This document shows, piece by piece, positions 9,801-21,796 of a stretch of DNA of 64,000 bases (within the stretch, counting starts at the first letter, position 1; each line of letters starts with the position of its first letter). A program made the translations under genes and the position numbers. Source of the DNA: Neurospora tetrasperma FGSC 2508 (lineage: Eukaryota > Ascomycota > Sordariomycetes > Sordariales > Sordariaceae); contig NW_009799099.1 of the NCBI RefSeq assembly GCF_000213175.1, forward strand, positions 3,474,163-3,538,162. The letters are read 5' to 3'. The notes under the pieces are model-generated. The model was given only the letters and a program-made list of their open reading frames with translations, made no database searches and was not told the origin of the DNA.

Positions 9801-10417
9801 TTAGTTGCAAGCAACAAAGTTGTTACCGCTAGCACCATTGTGGGTGATGAGCATGTCCAGGTTGCCGTAGGAGTCAAAGATGACGCGATCAGCACCGGGA
9901 GAGCCGCCAGTGTAGACGCGGCCGGACGACAGGATCGGGAACTCGTACCAGGGCTTGGCGGTGGGGAAGTTGAAGCCCTCGTAGTTGTTGTATCGGTGGG
10001 GGTAGCTGCCTGTTGGGGCTTGTTAGCGCTGCTTTGAAAGAAAGAAAAGGGACCGAAGAAGGAAGAGAGAATAAGGAGAAGAACAAGAAAGATATTGGAC
10101 ATAGGTAAAGCAAGGAAAAAGCAAGAAAGGAAAGGAGGGAACCTAAAACGGAGAAGAAACGTACTGCTTCCAGCGGTGGCTCCGTCCTCGTAATAAGAGT
10201 AGCCCTTGTTCAGAGCAGCAGAGATGGCAGAAGAGCTGTAGCAGACTGAGCCGCAGGTATACATGCAGGCCTGGGCAGTGAAGTTGCCGGTAGGCTCGAC
10301 AGTAGCAGTTTCAGGCGCAACATCAGCGACAGCCTCGGGGGCAGGAGCCGGGATGGCGGCGCCGGAGACGGCGACGACGGAGAGGAGGGAGACGAATGCG
10401 GAGAGGAGCTGGACCAT
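9801..10417 (-). CDS. grn: Secreted guanyl-specific ribonuclease N1 (RNase T1 family)
   Basis: Two exons: 10165-10417 and 9801-10009, with a 155-nt intron (donor GTACGT, acceptor CAACAG). The product is 153 aa. Residues 1-20 form a signal peptide, about 21-49 an Ala/Pro/Glu-rich propeptide, and 50-153 the 104-aa mature enzyme beginning [13 protein letters not shown]. The RNase T1-family catalytic residues are in place: His in [11 protein letters not shown], Glu in WYEFPIL, Arg in ADRVIF and His in ITHNGA. Cysteines near both ends of the mature chain are placed for the family's disulfides. It cleaves single-stranded RNA after guanosine, producing 2',3'-cyclic phosphate, and acts outside the cell. 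From memory it is nearly identical to Neurospora crassa RNase N1, which is the best taxonomic clue in the window. Two TATA boxes lie upstream. Confidence 0.95.
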
Positions 10418-10551
10418 GATGACGGCTTGTTGGAGTTGGTTTGGTGGGGGTGGGATGAGATGAGGAACGAAACGAAACGAGACGGGGATCACACGACGGA
10501 ACTGAAGGACGAGGGGTTTCGGTCACCAGATGGACCTTGATGGCCTGGCTT

Positions 10552-10570
10552 CTTTTATAGTTCTTTTATA
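10552..10570 (-). promoter_or_regulatory. Tandem TATA boxes of the RNase N1 gene
   Basis: Two copies of TATAAAAG on the minus strand (10552-10559 and 10563-10570) lie about 135-153 nt upstream of the RNase N1 ATG. That is a plausible distance for a TATA element plus leader. Doubled TATA boxes fit an inducible, highly expressed secreted enzyme; this is inference. Confidence 0.55.
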
Positions 10571-12591
10571 ATTCAGGCCTCCTCGTGAACCTCACGGGCC
10601 TTCAGCCCATAAAGTGCGTGTATTTGTCGATCAATCGCTGGCATGTCCCAAAAGGGAAGGTTCCTGCATCTTGAAATGTGGGTAGCAGCTGTGTAAGCGG
10701 AGGGTGTGAGTGTGTGTGGTGTCGTGGGTGGATGAATGGGCGAGACTGCCGGGTTGATGTGCAGATCAGAAGGGGGTGATGGGGAACTACAGTTACATGG
10801 TGAGAGGGTGAGATAAGTGTGTCTCCTCTCTCTCCTCATGTGGTGTGAAAAAGCATGGCGATAAGCGATACACAGTAGTCACCCACGCGGATATGGAGTC
10901 TCGGGGCCCATCAGATACACCGCGAAAGAAATACACGGGAGATCTCCTGGAAAAACTCCGCCGCATCAATTGGTTTCGTTGTAAGAAGTGGTGATGGTGG
11001 GTTCACAAGTTTTTAGTGGTACATATGTAGAACGTCCAGCTCTTGATCGTAACTGGATAATTATGTCAGTCCTTTCATATCCTCCAGAGGCTCCAGGCAC
11101 GTTTCATCCATTTGAACAACTTGAACCTTCCCCGCAATCTGGATGAACCAACAACAACAGCAAGCAAATAACGTACTGAAAACGACCTCAAAAATCATCT
11201 GTCCCAAATACGACGTTTCGATTGCCATGAAAAACCCACGAGGAGGGAACACTGCACCCTGATAGGCTGTAGACTTTGGCCGTTCAGGCATCGCGGTGCT
11301 TCGGGGAAGAAGATATGAGAGGTTCAGATTTCAAAATGCGAGGTCTGACGATGGCCAAGAACACACTCAAATTTCCCAGCTGTTCAAGGTTCGGCAAATC
11401 ATGCATGAAATCCATGAAATGGGGAAGGCAAGAAGCCAAAGGGAGCTTCCGTGTTTGGAAAAGCCGCTCCGTCTGGGGGTCCCTGAGGCTTGCTCCCTCA
11501 TGCGCGTCTTGATTCGTTAACGAGAGCGCTACTAAGCACTGGCCTTGGAATAGCGCTGCCGGAGATCGGACCCCCCTTGGCGATATTTTTTTTGTTTCCT
11601 TTTCCTTTTTTTTCATCCATCGTATTGTATTGATCCATTGCCATTGCGACGCGGATACTGTTAATGCATCTTTATCACATTGAAACTAAAAGATGGGGAA
11701 ATGCACATGCAAGGTGCGTTCGTATCCTTTTTGTATTTTGTTACGATTTGTTGATTTGCGACGAAATACTTCACGTCCCATGATCTTGATTCAGCCGAGG
11801 AATACAGTCCGTTTAAGCGGCAACCCAGCACGATCCATATCCAAGGGTTTCAATGAAGTCGTCGGTCATGAACGAACAACAATCTGAACCCTGTCTTCAA
11901 AAAGTCCGTTGGTTCAATGGCAGAGCATATGGCTGTCGAAGGGGGAGTATGCACCGCGTGTTTGATTCATTGGCCATTGGCCACTGTTCATGGCGACTCC
12001 CATACAAGGCTTCGGTTCAAGTCACTCCTCCATTCCAAAATCCAACCCCGACCCTTGCTTCACTGCCCTCTTGTGCCTGATTTGGGCTGCGATTTGAGTG
12101 ACTTTAGAAAGCCATGATTGGGAACTTGAGGGGTTGTTATTGCAACCCATCCTCCATCCTCCATCCTTTACAGACAAGAAAGACGCGCACACATAGCAGC
12201 AGCGTGGGAATCAAGCGGCTGGTTCCTTGAGTAAAGTAGGTGTCGGATGTCGGCGACGAGCGACGGAAAAAGGTCTTTTTTCTCACTTATCAGATTATTA
12301 TTCTGGTCTGGGGTGGTATGTGTGATTGTCGTAGACTTTATAACGTATCGTGCACCGGCCGGTGACATCTAACCAACTGTGTTCTAGTTTTTACTGACTG
12401 ACAACTTCACACCAACATAATCCTCTCCTCCAATTGCCCAGCCTTGCCTACTAGTTGCTTTACAAACGTATGTCCAGAGAAGCAAAATACCAGCAGCAGA
12501 CAATATCCGACGAAGTGAATCTGCTGAACCGCCAGGGTTCACAGTCAATAGTCGATGGACGATAACAATGAGACGTCCCTTTTTTTTTTTT
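10571..12591. other. Intergenic, no gene supported
   Basis: About 2 kb without a convincing coding region, tRNA or repeat. It contains several homopolymer tracts, and a poly-T run (about 12,580-12,592) immediately precedes the duplicated contig end. Confidence 0.45.
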
Positions 12592-12992
12592 TCAAGGCTC
12601 ATGAGAACCTATGCCTCAACTCAATGGGTCAAAAATCAAAAGGTCGAAAAACAGATGACATGTAGAGATTCTCCACCAACTTGGTATGAGAAGGATCAGC
12701 TCTCCTCGATCAAGGGGTCTTGACGTGAGCGGGAGGTACGAGGTACTTCGGCCTCGTGATGGGATTCATAGAGGGTAGGACGGAAAGTCAGTATACCCAA
12801 TGTTATTATATCAGGAATGTATGTCCAAAAAGTCCCTTATGAAATCCAGCCAACCCAAGATGCATCATCGCCGTCATCATCATAACAGTCTCACTACCCA
12901 TTTGCCCCTGAAAGGCCAAAGCCCAAACACCAAAATGAATTACAACCACTCCACCCCCTCCGCCCACGGCTTTGTGGCTTCGATATCATCCC
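12592..12992. repeat. Left copy of a ~400-bp direct duplication at an assembly gap
   Basis: This 401-bp stretch reappears at 13,555-13,955. The two copies differ by one base in an A-run (CAAAAATC versus CAAAAAATC) until the last ~18 bases before the Ns, where this copy becomes garbled. On the minus strand it contains the last codons of the DUF3433-type gene, including its stop. It is most likely an unmerged contig overlap, not biology. Confidence 0.85.
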
Positions 12993-13554
12993 NNNNNNNN
13001 NNNNNNNNNNNNNNNNNNNNNNNNNNNNNNNNNNNNNNNNNNNNNNNNNNNNNNNNNNNNNNNNNNNNNNNNNNNNNNNNNNNNNNNNNNNNNNNNNNNN
13101 NNNNNNNNNNNNNNNNNNNNNNNNNNNNNNNNNNNNNNNNNNNNNNNNNNNNNNNNNNNNNNNNNNNNNNNNNNNNNNNNNNNNNNNNNNNNNNNNNNNN
13201 NNNNNNNNNNNNNNNNNNNNNNNNNNNNNNNNNNNNNNNNNNNNNNNNNNNNNNNNNNNNNNNNNNNNNNNNNNNNNNNNNNNNNNNNNNNNNNNNNNNN
13301 NNNNNNNNNNNNNNNNNNNNNNNNNNNNNNNNNNNNNNNNNNNNNNNNNNNNNNNNNNNNNNNNNNNNNNNNNNNNNNNNNNNNNNNNNNNNNNNNNNNN
13401 NNNNNNNNNNNNNNNNNNNNNNNNNNNNNNNNNNNNNNNNNNNNNNNNNNNNNNNNNNNNNNNNNNNNNNNNNNNNNNNNNNNNNNNNNNNNNNNNNNNN
13501 NNNNNNNNNNNNNNNNNNNNNNNNNNNNNNNNNNNNNNNNNNNNNNNNNNNNNN
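12993..13554. other. Assembly gap (562 Ns)
   Basis: A run of undetermined bases. Its flanks are the same sequence, so the true gap may be zero or negative (overlapping contigs). Confidence 0.98.
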
Positions 13555-13955
13555 TCAAGGCTCATGAGAACCTATGCCTCAACTCAATGGGTCAAAAAAT
13601 CAAAAGGTCGAAAAACAGATGACATGTAGAGATTCTCCACCAACTTGGTATGAGAAGGATCAGCTCTCCTCGATCAAGGGGTCTTGACGTGAGCGGGAGG
13701 TACGAGGTACTTCGGCCTCGTGATGGGATTCATAGAGGGTAGGACGGAAAGTCAGTATACCCAATGTTATTATATCAGGAATGTATGTCCAAAAAGTCCC
13801 TTATGAAATCCAGCCAACCCAAGATGCATCATCGCCGTCATCATCATAACAGTCTCACTACCCATTTGCCCCTGAAAGGCCAAAGCCCAAACACCAAAAT
13901 GAATTACAACCACTCCACCCCCTCCGCCCACGGCTTTGTGGCCTTCGAATAATCC
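13555..13955. repeat. Right copy of the ~400-bp direct duplication
   Basis: This begins immediately after the gap with the same bases that follow the poly-T tract at 12,591. It runs into the intact 3' end of the DUF3433-type gene, so this is the copy attached to the real gene. Confidence 0.85.
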
Positions 13956-16600
13956 ATCCCCCTCCTATACCCCGTCAACAACTCCTCTTCATCCACACCA
14001 CAATGAATCTGCCCATCTCGTCCCTGGAACCATCCCAACCCATAAGTCTTGCCCACCTGGTCCTCCAACTTCTTGACCATCTCGGCATCACTCAGCTTAT
14101 TTGTCCCCACAAAATCGTACAACATCTTGCTTTGGTGGATATACGCCAACACACTCGCAATGGTATTGGGCTGCCGCGGCAAGAACACACGGCGCCGCCG
14201 AACGAACACGATAGTTGCCATCACTCCCATGTAAAGCAGAACAAAGTCCGCCAAACACAGTGAGATCCAAAAGGAAAGCGGCGTTTCCTGCCACGCGTTG
14301 ATTGAGTTTGTATCATTCTTGTCGTCCCCAGCCTCGATGAACTCAGATCTCCCATTAAGCAACAACGCTTCCTTCGTGGCCTTTACAAACACCCTCCCCT
14401 CGACGCTTGCCAAGCTCGTAGCCAACACCGTCAAAAACTCCGCCATGACGCTACCAAACCCGACGAAGCTCACTAGCCAGTGTCCGTTCATGGCGCCCTT
14501 AAGCGCGACCCACCCGCCGAAGGGCATGGACCTGTAGTCGAGCGTCAGTGTCTTGGGAGGCGCGTGCCGCTTTGTAGAGAGGATGTAGTACGGCTCCATC
14601 ATGCGCACGTCCGTTTCCATGGCGCCCCAGCTGAGCTTGAGGCAGACGGCTAGGGCGGTGATCACCCAGGGCGCGCGGTCGGCCAGGACATTGGCGGGCG
14701 TGAAGAGAACGCAGGGGATCAGGACGGAGAAGAGGGTGATGAAGGTGATAAAAGGGATGGCGCCCGCAGCACGCAGGGAGAGCGGGTGCGGGTTCTCGTC
14801 GAGGTGGCTGCCTGTGTAGCGCTCGCGGTCTTGTTCCTTTTTAGACAGCGGTTTGTTGTAGACTTCGTCGGCGGGCGCAAGGGCTGAGTTGCGCAGAACG
14901 TAGCGGTGGTTCTTGAGCTTGTTGTGGATGTCCTTGTGCGTGGCCACGTCCATGTCTTTGAAGTCCATGAGGATGTGACTGACGGTGGCCATGGAAGCGA
15001 GACCGGCGATGCCCTTGACGTCGGCGAGGAGGCCGGAGCGACGGCTTTGGAGTTGGTAGAAGAGAACGCAGCCAAATACGGCAATTGTGACGAGTGTGAG
15101 GGTGAGGATACGTGGCCAGACGGCGTGGATGGAAATGCGCTTCTCGTCGTTTGGGTTCCGGAGGCGCGTGTCGCGGTCGGGTGAGAGGACGATGCAGGCG
15201 GAGCAGAGAGTCGGAACCAGCGCATTGGCGAGAAGACTTGCTATGGTAGAAACCGCTACCGCATAGTGTTTGTAATGAAGGGCACGAATAGGTCGGAAGA
15301 GGTTGAAGAAGCTGAAGTAGTCCACGTTGATGGACTCTGCTGCGAGGGAACCGTCCTCCTTCGAGAGCTGGTAGAAAGCCTCTAGGCGCATCACTTGGAA
15401 GTTGGTGATCTGCCAGAGCACACCATACGTGACGGCGATGAGCGTCGGCAGGAATTTTACGCAGAAATACGCCGTGGGTGTTATATCGGTGGGTGACTTG
15501 AAGACCACCAATGGCTGCTTGGCTGATCTTTGGTAAAGGACTTCCACGCCGCCGGCCGCCACAATGGAAACAATAATAAGGGACACCAGATATGGCCATC
15601 TCATGGAGAAGGGCTTCCAGTCAGGCGTTGGGTAGAACACATGCTTTTCCGTCCTCTTCATTGAAGGAAATGTCGTCTGCCGCATTTGCCCATACGGACT
15701 CTTTGATTCTCCGTCTGGTCCAGCCATGACGCTCAAGTCAAACTTTCCCAAATTGCTAACAACATCGTCGTCCATCACCACCTCGATCACTTTCCCTCTT
15801 TTGTTCGCCTCCTGCTGCGCCAACTGCTTGACGGTGTCATGCCGGCTTAGACGTGCAGCAGCTCGCGTGAACGAGCGCCGCATAGAGGAGCCTCGGTCAG
15901 AGATGGGACTTGTAGCCAGCAGAGCCGATTCGGTCACGACGGCATCTGTGCGAATTCCAGCACCCAAGCCACCAGTGAGTTTGCCCTGGGCTTCCTGTTC
16001 TTGTAGTGACCTGATGAACTTGTCGTCCGCATCAGTGGACGGACCCAAGGCTGCACTGACATCGAAGACAGGCTCCACGCGTAGGTAGGGGACTGGAGCT
16101 GGAGCCGGGCTGCCGCCTAGGGGCGCGGCGGACTGGATGAGGCCGAGATCGATGCCATCCTCTTCCGGAATCGCATCAGGTCGTCGGTTCAGATGAGCAG
16201 CGCGGGCGGCAAAGGAGCGGCCCTGGCCATGTCTGTTGCGCTCGAATGGTGGAGTTTGATGTTGGTTTAGTGATGAGTGTTCCGAGAACTGCCCCTGCAC
16301 TGGCTCGTAGCTGCTATTTCTAGCGCCTCCCCCTCCTAAACTTGGCAAGTTTACTAGCGCAGACCAGCCAGTCTGGGCTCCCGTGTAGACATGTCCGCTT
16401 TCTCTTTTGGCGTCATAACCTTGATGATTAGATCCACCATTGTCGTAATCCGACTGAAGGGAGACCAGCGACGGACGTGGTTGTACGTTGTCGAACTCTG
16501 TGAGGTCCGAGACAGTCGATATTCGGCTGAAGGAGCCTGTCGAATGCGCAGAGTGCAGCGGCGGCCGCGCCTGTGGATGCGGCGCGTAGAGGTAATCCAT
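13904..16600 (-). CDS. DUF3433-type multispanning membrane protein (898 aa)
   Basis: A single uninterrupted frame. Residues 1-325 are polar and Ser/Pro-rich with no hydrophobic segment, so probably cytosolic and disordered. From residue 330 on there are about eight to nine membrane segments: roughly 335-355, 377-397, 443-472, 495-515, 615-640, a block near 650, 710-735 and 785-805. The layout of two repeated membrane modules, each with a pair of helices followed by a loop with aromatic motifs (FFNLFRPIRAL; LDYRSMPFGGW), matches the fungal DUF3433 family, whose function is unknown. It may act at the plasma membrane or cell wall, but no enzymatic motif is seen. Its 3' end is repeated across the adjacent gap as an assembly effect. 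Start ATG at 16600; no better start was found. Confidence 0.8.
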   Translation of the reverse strand: MDYLYAPHPQARPPLHSAHSTGSFSRISTVSDLTEFDNVQPRPSLVSLQSDYDNGGSNHQGYDAKRESGHVYTGAQTGWSALVNLPSLGGGGARNSSYEPVQGQFSEHSSLNQHQTPPFERNRHGQGRSFAARAAHLNRRPDAIPEEDGIDLGLIQSAAPLGGSPAPAPVPYLRVEPVFDVSAALGPSTDADDKFIRSLQEQEAQGKLTGGLGAGIRTDAVVTESALLATSPISDRGSSMRRSFTRAAARLSRHDTVKQLAQQEANKRGKVIEVVMDDDVVSNLGKFDLSVMAGPDGESKSPYGQMRQTTFPSMKRTEKHVFYPTPDWKPFSMRWPYLVSLIIVSIVAAGGVEVLYQRSAKQPLVVFKSPTDITPTAYFCVKFLPTLIAVTYGVLWQITNFQVMRLEAFYQLSKEDGSLAAESINVDYFSFFNLFRPIRALHYKHYAVAVSTIASLLANALVPTLCSACIVLSPDRDTRLRNPNDEKRISIHAVWPRILTLTLVTIAVFGCVLFYQLQSRRSGLLADVKGIAGLASMATVSHILMDFKDMDVATHKDIHNKLKNHRYVLRNSALAPADEVYNKPLSKKEQDRERYTGSHLDENPHPLSLRAAGAIPFITFITLFSVLIPCVLFTPANVLADRAPWVITALAVCLKLSWGAMETDVRMMEPYYILSTKRHAPPKTLTLDYRSMPFGGWVALKGAMNGHWLVSFVGFGSVMAEFLTVLATSLASVEGRVFVKATKEALLLNGRSEFIEAGDDKNDTNSINAWQETPLSFWISLCLADFVLLYMGVMATIVFVRRRRVFLPRQPNTIASVLAYIHQSKMLYDFVGTNKLSDAEMVKKLEDQVGKTYGLGWFQGRDGQIHCGVDEEELLTGYRRGMDYSKATKPWAEGVEWL

Positions 16601-17490
16601 CGGCGGCTAATTCTAATGTTCAGTGTGCTATAGATCGCGACGTCAAGGGCAAAGATCCCGAGAGGTCTCGGAAAAATTGAGGAGATGAACGAAGGGAGGA
16701 TTAGGAAAAGAAATGAGTGGTTATTGACTTTGAGATCCCCTGACTACCTACACAAATAAATGGATGAGACCCAAGCCAACGAGCTGAGAAGTGGCTGCAG
16801 TTGATCATATCCCGGGCGGCAGCTGAAGATTGTCGATGGGCTGTCGTATCTCCGTAGCCAAACAACAACTGAGCTTGCCCTTGGTGTAATTGGTCGAGAG
16901 AAACCATCAACTCCTTCTCTGGGCTCCCGAACTTCTGTCCTGGCTCGAAGTTTGAAAAAGTATCGTGAACGGTTAGGGTAAGAGGAAAGAGGAAAAAACA
17001 AAGGTCAGTCAGCCGAAATGATCAGAAGTAGAGAAAGAGCAACGTTAAAGAAGGAGACTCTGACTAGCCTTCCAGCCAGCCCCAATATCCCAATGAGGGG
17101 GAAAGGCGCGAAGTCCAACATCACACCTGACCCTTCGGTTTCTATCGCGACGACCGAAAAGCCAGAGACGAGGAACGGACGGAGTCTTCCATTTTGAACT
17201 GGGCGGTTTGGGCCATGGGCCCATTTTTGGGAAGTGCTGACGCCTCAACCCCCCCTCCCCGGCACAAGATGCGCTTAGAAGGGCCCCAGACGTTCCCACA
17301 CTCAAACACCTTTCCCACCGCCAAACGCCTGATCCTATCTTGGTATTTCTTGGCATGGGGCGTTTCAGACCCCTATCATTTGGGTAAACGTGCTGGTTCA
17401 GATGTTGTGAAAACGCGATATTTTCGACTTTTATTGGCTATTTCCCATTGTAAATCGACCCGCGCCGGACCCGAAGTGCTACCGAATTGA
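16601..17490. other. 5' flank of the DUF3433-type gene up to the RIP island boundary
   Basis: Normal-composition DNA with no supported gene. It ends abruptly at about 17,490, where AT-rich DNA begins. Positions 17,291-17,335 (minus strand) are homologous to both flanks of the MITE-like element at 39,458-39,731. Confidence 0.6.
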
Positions 17491-17799
17491 AGCTCTTGGA
17501 CGGCGCTATAATATAATATACGAATTATACCTAAAAGGATATTATTTGTATAATAATCACGAATAATAAGCCTATTGCTAGTATTACGGCTGCTGTGAGG
17601 ATTGCCCCTCGGTATATTCGTATACTTCGGAATATAATTAAACTTACGAGTGAGTTATTTACTCAAAACTATAGTAGTTAGAACGCTAGGAAGTTCCTAG
17701 AGTAGGCTATAAATATATATATTAGTATTACCTACTTGAAATAACGTTATTGATTATTATAAAGGAAGTATTTGAATTATTAATATTGAAGTTGGATTT

Positions 17800-18600
17800 G
17801 TACTTCGATGAGATTCGGGGATTCTTCGCAATTGAATATAATATGTATATATTTAAATAAATTATATTAAAATATTTAAAGAAAGAGCGCTAGAATAAAA
17901 AGAAGTTAAGAATGAAGGTAGTTTAATAAATACCCGAATTAGTAGTAGAATAGTTATACCGGAGTTCGCTTTTTATAGTAAAAATATTTATATTTTATAA
18001 TAAATTTAGTATAGACTATAGGAATAGTATTTATTATACTAGTTAGGCCCCGAGAAGAGCTATTCTTATAATTATTAATTATTTTATTTACAGCTACTAG
18101 TATTATCTCTTACCTACTATTACAGTAAATAGCCTCTTAGAATTACTTATTTTAAAGGGATAAATAAATAAAAACGGTTTTATTATATAGTTAGGGAACT
18201 ATATACTACCTAAAATAAACCTATTCCCTAATTATAATAGTATATTAATAATAGATAATACTAGGTAATATTATAATACTGATATTCTGATGATATACTA
18301 TAACGCGGGTATTCTCCTTTAGTATTTATTATTGTACTTACCTGAATATAATCCGATCGAGGTATATTTTAGTAATTTTAAACAGTATTTTAAAGATATT
18401 TATTAAATTTATAGTATTAATAATGTTTTAAATAAAAATTTCCTTAAATTTCTATATAAGGCCGTATAGGAAGTCAGTATAAGGGTAGAATAAATATAGG
18501 GGTATTTTAAGTACGTATAATTAGATATAGAGGGTATTAATAATAAGAAGGATTATTATACCCTTTATTTAGATAAGGTAGCGGAGTATATTACTAGCGG
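17800..18600 (+). mobile_element. RIP-mutated Tc1/mariner-like transposase relic
   Basis: In one plus-strand frame, 18,275-18,560 shows the end of a DDE_3-type transposase catalytic core. An N-A-G-I patch follows a former Asp (now Asn or Tyr), then LLLYLPEYNPIEVYF (LPEYNPIE at 18,338-18,361), equivalent to the family's LPPYSPDLNPIE block carrying the third catalytic acid. Downstream, GYFKY at 18,500-18,514 corresponds to the GHFRH motif common near the end of fungal mariner transposases. Several stops, mostly TAA/TAG, break the frame. The outer ends were not found; the coordinates are approximate. Confidence 0.6.
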
Positions 18601-18849
18601 GTATATTACTAGGCGTAGTTTAGTTGTATTTATAAATATAGAGTAGGGAATAGGAATAAGAATTTTTATTATTATAGTACAATTATTTGAGTATATATAT
18701 TATCTATATTTTACCTTAGAATCTATAATATACCCTATTTGTACCCAAAGAAATTTTGAAAATTAAATTCTATAACTATCTAATATTTAATAATATTACT
18801 TACCTACTAAAAAAAAAATTTATAAAAAAATATAAAAAAAGTAGTTATT

Positions 18850-19200
18850 AGGGATAGGGCGGAGGCCGACCGGGTTATATAATAGTTAATCCTACCCTAA
18901 AATAATTTTACTCGGGTAAAGAAAAGAAATAATAGTAAATAAGTAGTAATTGATTTACAATTAAGAAACCTATAAACCGATATATAAATTAAAATTCGAA
19001 TAATCTAGGAGGGGGGGCGGAGGCCGACTAGGTAGTATAATAATTAGTTTCATATTTAATAAATTTTTTACCTGTCCTCTTCCTTATTTTCGAATATTTA
19101 TTCGTTAGGCTATTTATAATCTTTATTATTATTATCGCTTTTAGTATTACCCTCCTCCTTATCCGGGTAGGGGAGGGAGGCCGATTAGGAGCTAGGGTAA
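18850..19200. repeat. Three spaced copies of a G-rich motif
   Basis: GGCGGAGGCCGAC occurs near 18,858 and 19,013, and a mutated form GGAGGCCGATTAGG near 19,170, about 156 bp apart. This suggests a decayed tandem repeat with a unit near 156 bp inside the RIP island. The sequence between copies is too degraded to align by eye. Confidence 0.4.
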
Positions 19201-20161
19201 TTAATATTATTATTAGAAATATTATAGGAGGTAGTAAGGGTTTTTCTGCTAATATAAAAATAAAGGATATTACGAATATTATTAACTTATAAGTAATTAG
19301 GTTAGAATGGGAAGCGATTGGAGGTTAGAATAATTGTATATTATAAATTAGATATTATTTAGTAGTTCCTTAATATCCGAAATTTTAACCGTTAGGATAT
19401 TATAATTATTAGTAGAAGCGTATAAAATATTTTTAATAGTATTATTAAACTTTTCTAATAAATTAAAATAGATTTAGAAGGTTTATTTAATTATAATAGA
19501 GATGGTATATAGTATAGAGACGTTCTAACGAACAATAGTTAATTCGCTAATAGCGATTGTAATAGTAGTACCGAAGGGCTTTAAAATTCTACGCTTTTTC
19601 GAGGGGGAGAATGTATGATTGCCGAACGAGGTATTAGTAGGATGCAAAGAACCGAAGTTAAAGGGAGTAATAGGGTTAGTAATTGCCGAATCCTAATTAA
19701 TAGTAATTTTATTTATTTTTATATAAAAAATATTGAACGCCTTTATATCGGAGGTAATAATATTACGGAGGCGAATAACGGCTATTATAAATTTATAAAT
19801 AATAATGATTAAATTGCTATAAGGGTACTATTCGTTAGTATAGTTTAACTAGTAGTAATAATAAGTACTTTAAGCTTTAATTATATAAATATTAAAATTA
19901 GAATAAATACGGGGGGTGAACGGTTATATACTAGGCTCCTAAAAGTAGTAGGCTTCGTTATAACCCTTATAAAATTTAGTAAAGGTTACAATAGTAATAC
20001 TTAGTGTCTTTTTATATAGTAGTTTAATATATTTAACGTACTATTTATCTTTATTTACAATAATGAAATACGAGGTTTTTTAAACGTTCTTCTCTTTCTT
20101 ACTTTTCTTCTTTTCCTCTTTAGCCTTCTCTTTTATATTATATTTATATATAATTTATCCG

Positions 20162-20245
20162 CCCTTACTATAAATTAAACCCGAGGCGGACGGGGTGCCC
20201 TTACCCTTACTATAGGTTAAGCCTAATACGGACGGATTAATTAGT
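20162..20245. repeat. Two-copy 42-bp tandem repeat
   Basis: The unit begins CCCTTACTATA and ends GCGGACGG/ACGGACGG. Copies start at 20,162 and 20,204 and differ by transitions, as expected after RIP. Confidence 0.45.
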
Positions 20246-21796
20246 TTAAGAGGTATTACGAATTAAAATTAATTTAAGTAATATTTAATAGGCGGGTAAT
20301 TAAAAGATAGCTAATATAAAACTGAAGGACGAAGTACAGATAAAAAACGGGAAGGGGATAGGGAGGATTAGGTAGAATAAATAAAAGAAGAAGAAGAGGG
20401 AGAGGAAGGGAGCGGGTAAAAGCTTTAATTATATATTAAATTTATACAGGAAAAGCGAAATAGATTAAAAACCGAGGGGTAATTTTATAATATAATTATA
20501 TTATTATATTATAGGTAAATAAATAAATAATTAATTTATTATAATAGAGACGAATAGTATAATATCGCGTATAGTATATATAAAGTATAAATATTTTATT
20601 TATTAAATATAAGCAATTTAGCGGCTGGGTAGAATATTACGAAGCGAACGGATGCTAGGATATATTATTATAGCCAAATAATATAGCGAAACCCCCGGGG
20701 AGCGTATAAAACCTATTTTTTATATATTCCCTCGTATTTTAATATATATTTAATTACTATTATAATAAATATTACATTCTTTACATTCGATCAAATAGGG
20801 TATATTACATTATTTATGTTATTATTATAAGAGTATTACTAGCGCCTCGGTAGTAACTATATTGTCGGCTACTATATTTTAAGTAGTTATTAGTATTAGG
20901 ATACTAGTAATATAAATTAAAATAGTGTTATTTATTTAGACCTAGGGGCGATAATAATATTTCTACTACTTTATTAGTAAAGTTATTGTACGTAATAAGG
21001 AATTATTTTATTAATTAGTAGATAGTCTAGTAGAGGGTAGAAGAGTAGCCTATTTATATAAAGAATTTAGTATTAGCGTTTTTTAATTCGTAGAGGGAAT
21101 ATAGCACCCTAGGCTTAGGGTTAATAATAAATACTAATCGAAAGTTACCTTATATACACTTTATAATTTTTATTTTACTAGTCCGACTAATATAGTACTA
21201 CGTATAAAAAACAGCTATCTACTAATTGATAAGCTCGCTATTACTTAAGCTGGGTAGGGCTATAGGCGGCGGTAATAATAGTATAATAAATAGTACTATT
21301 ATTAGTAATAATATTAAGGGGAGAGCGCTCCTAGTACTAGCAACTTAGAGATAATTATAAAATATATAATTAAAGTATAAAGACGGAGCTAATAAGGAAT
21401 TAATAGTTATTGTATAAGAGGAGGGAGGGGGGGGGGGGAGTTAATTCGGATATAGTAAATAGGAAGGGTATTAGTAATAAGGCGCGCCCTCCCTTAAATC
21501 TCTCTCCCTAACCGCTATTATTTAGGTAAGGATATTAAATAAATTATTAGGCGTAATATTACTTTAAATAATATTAATATATACGGGCGCCTTCCCTTTA
21601 CCCTTACCCTAACCTTTACTTATAATAATATTACTACTATTATTAATTTCTTCCTCCTCTATTTTTATAAATTGCTCCATTAATTATAGGGGTAGTATAT
21701 ACGCTATTATTACGCCTATTTTAATCTCTTTCGCCTATTTCCTAGCTTCGTTCGAAGTAAAATAATAATACGTATTACTCCTATTTATTATGAAAT

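Noticed and set aside
11905-12030. tRNA-like signals (an A-box-like string GGTTCAATGGCAGAGC near 11,911 and GGTTCAAGTC near 12,011)
   Set aside because: The spacing is too long without a recognisable intron, and neither the acceptor, anticodon nor T stem pairs properly.
12800-13622. Apparent reading frames running through the first N gap
   Set aside because: They consist almost entirely of undetermined bases; only the flanking fragments are real sequence.
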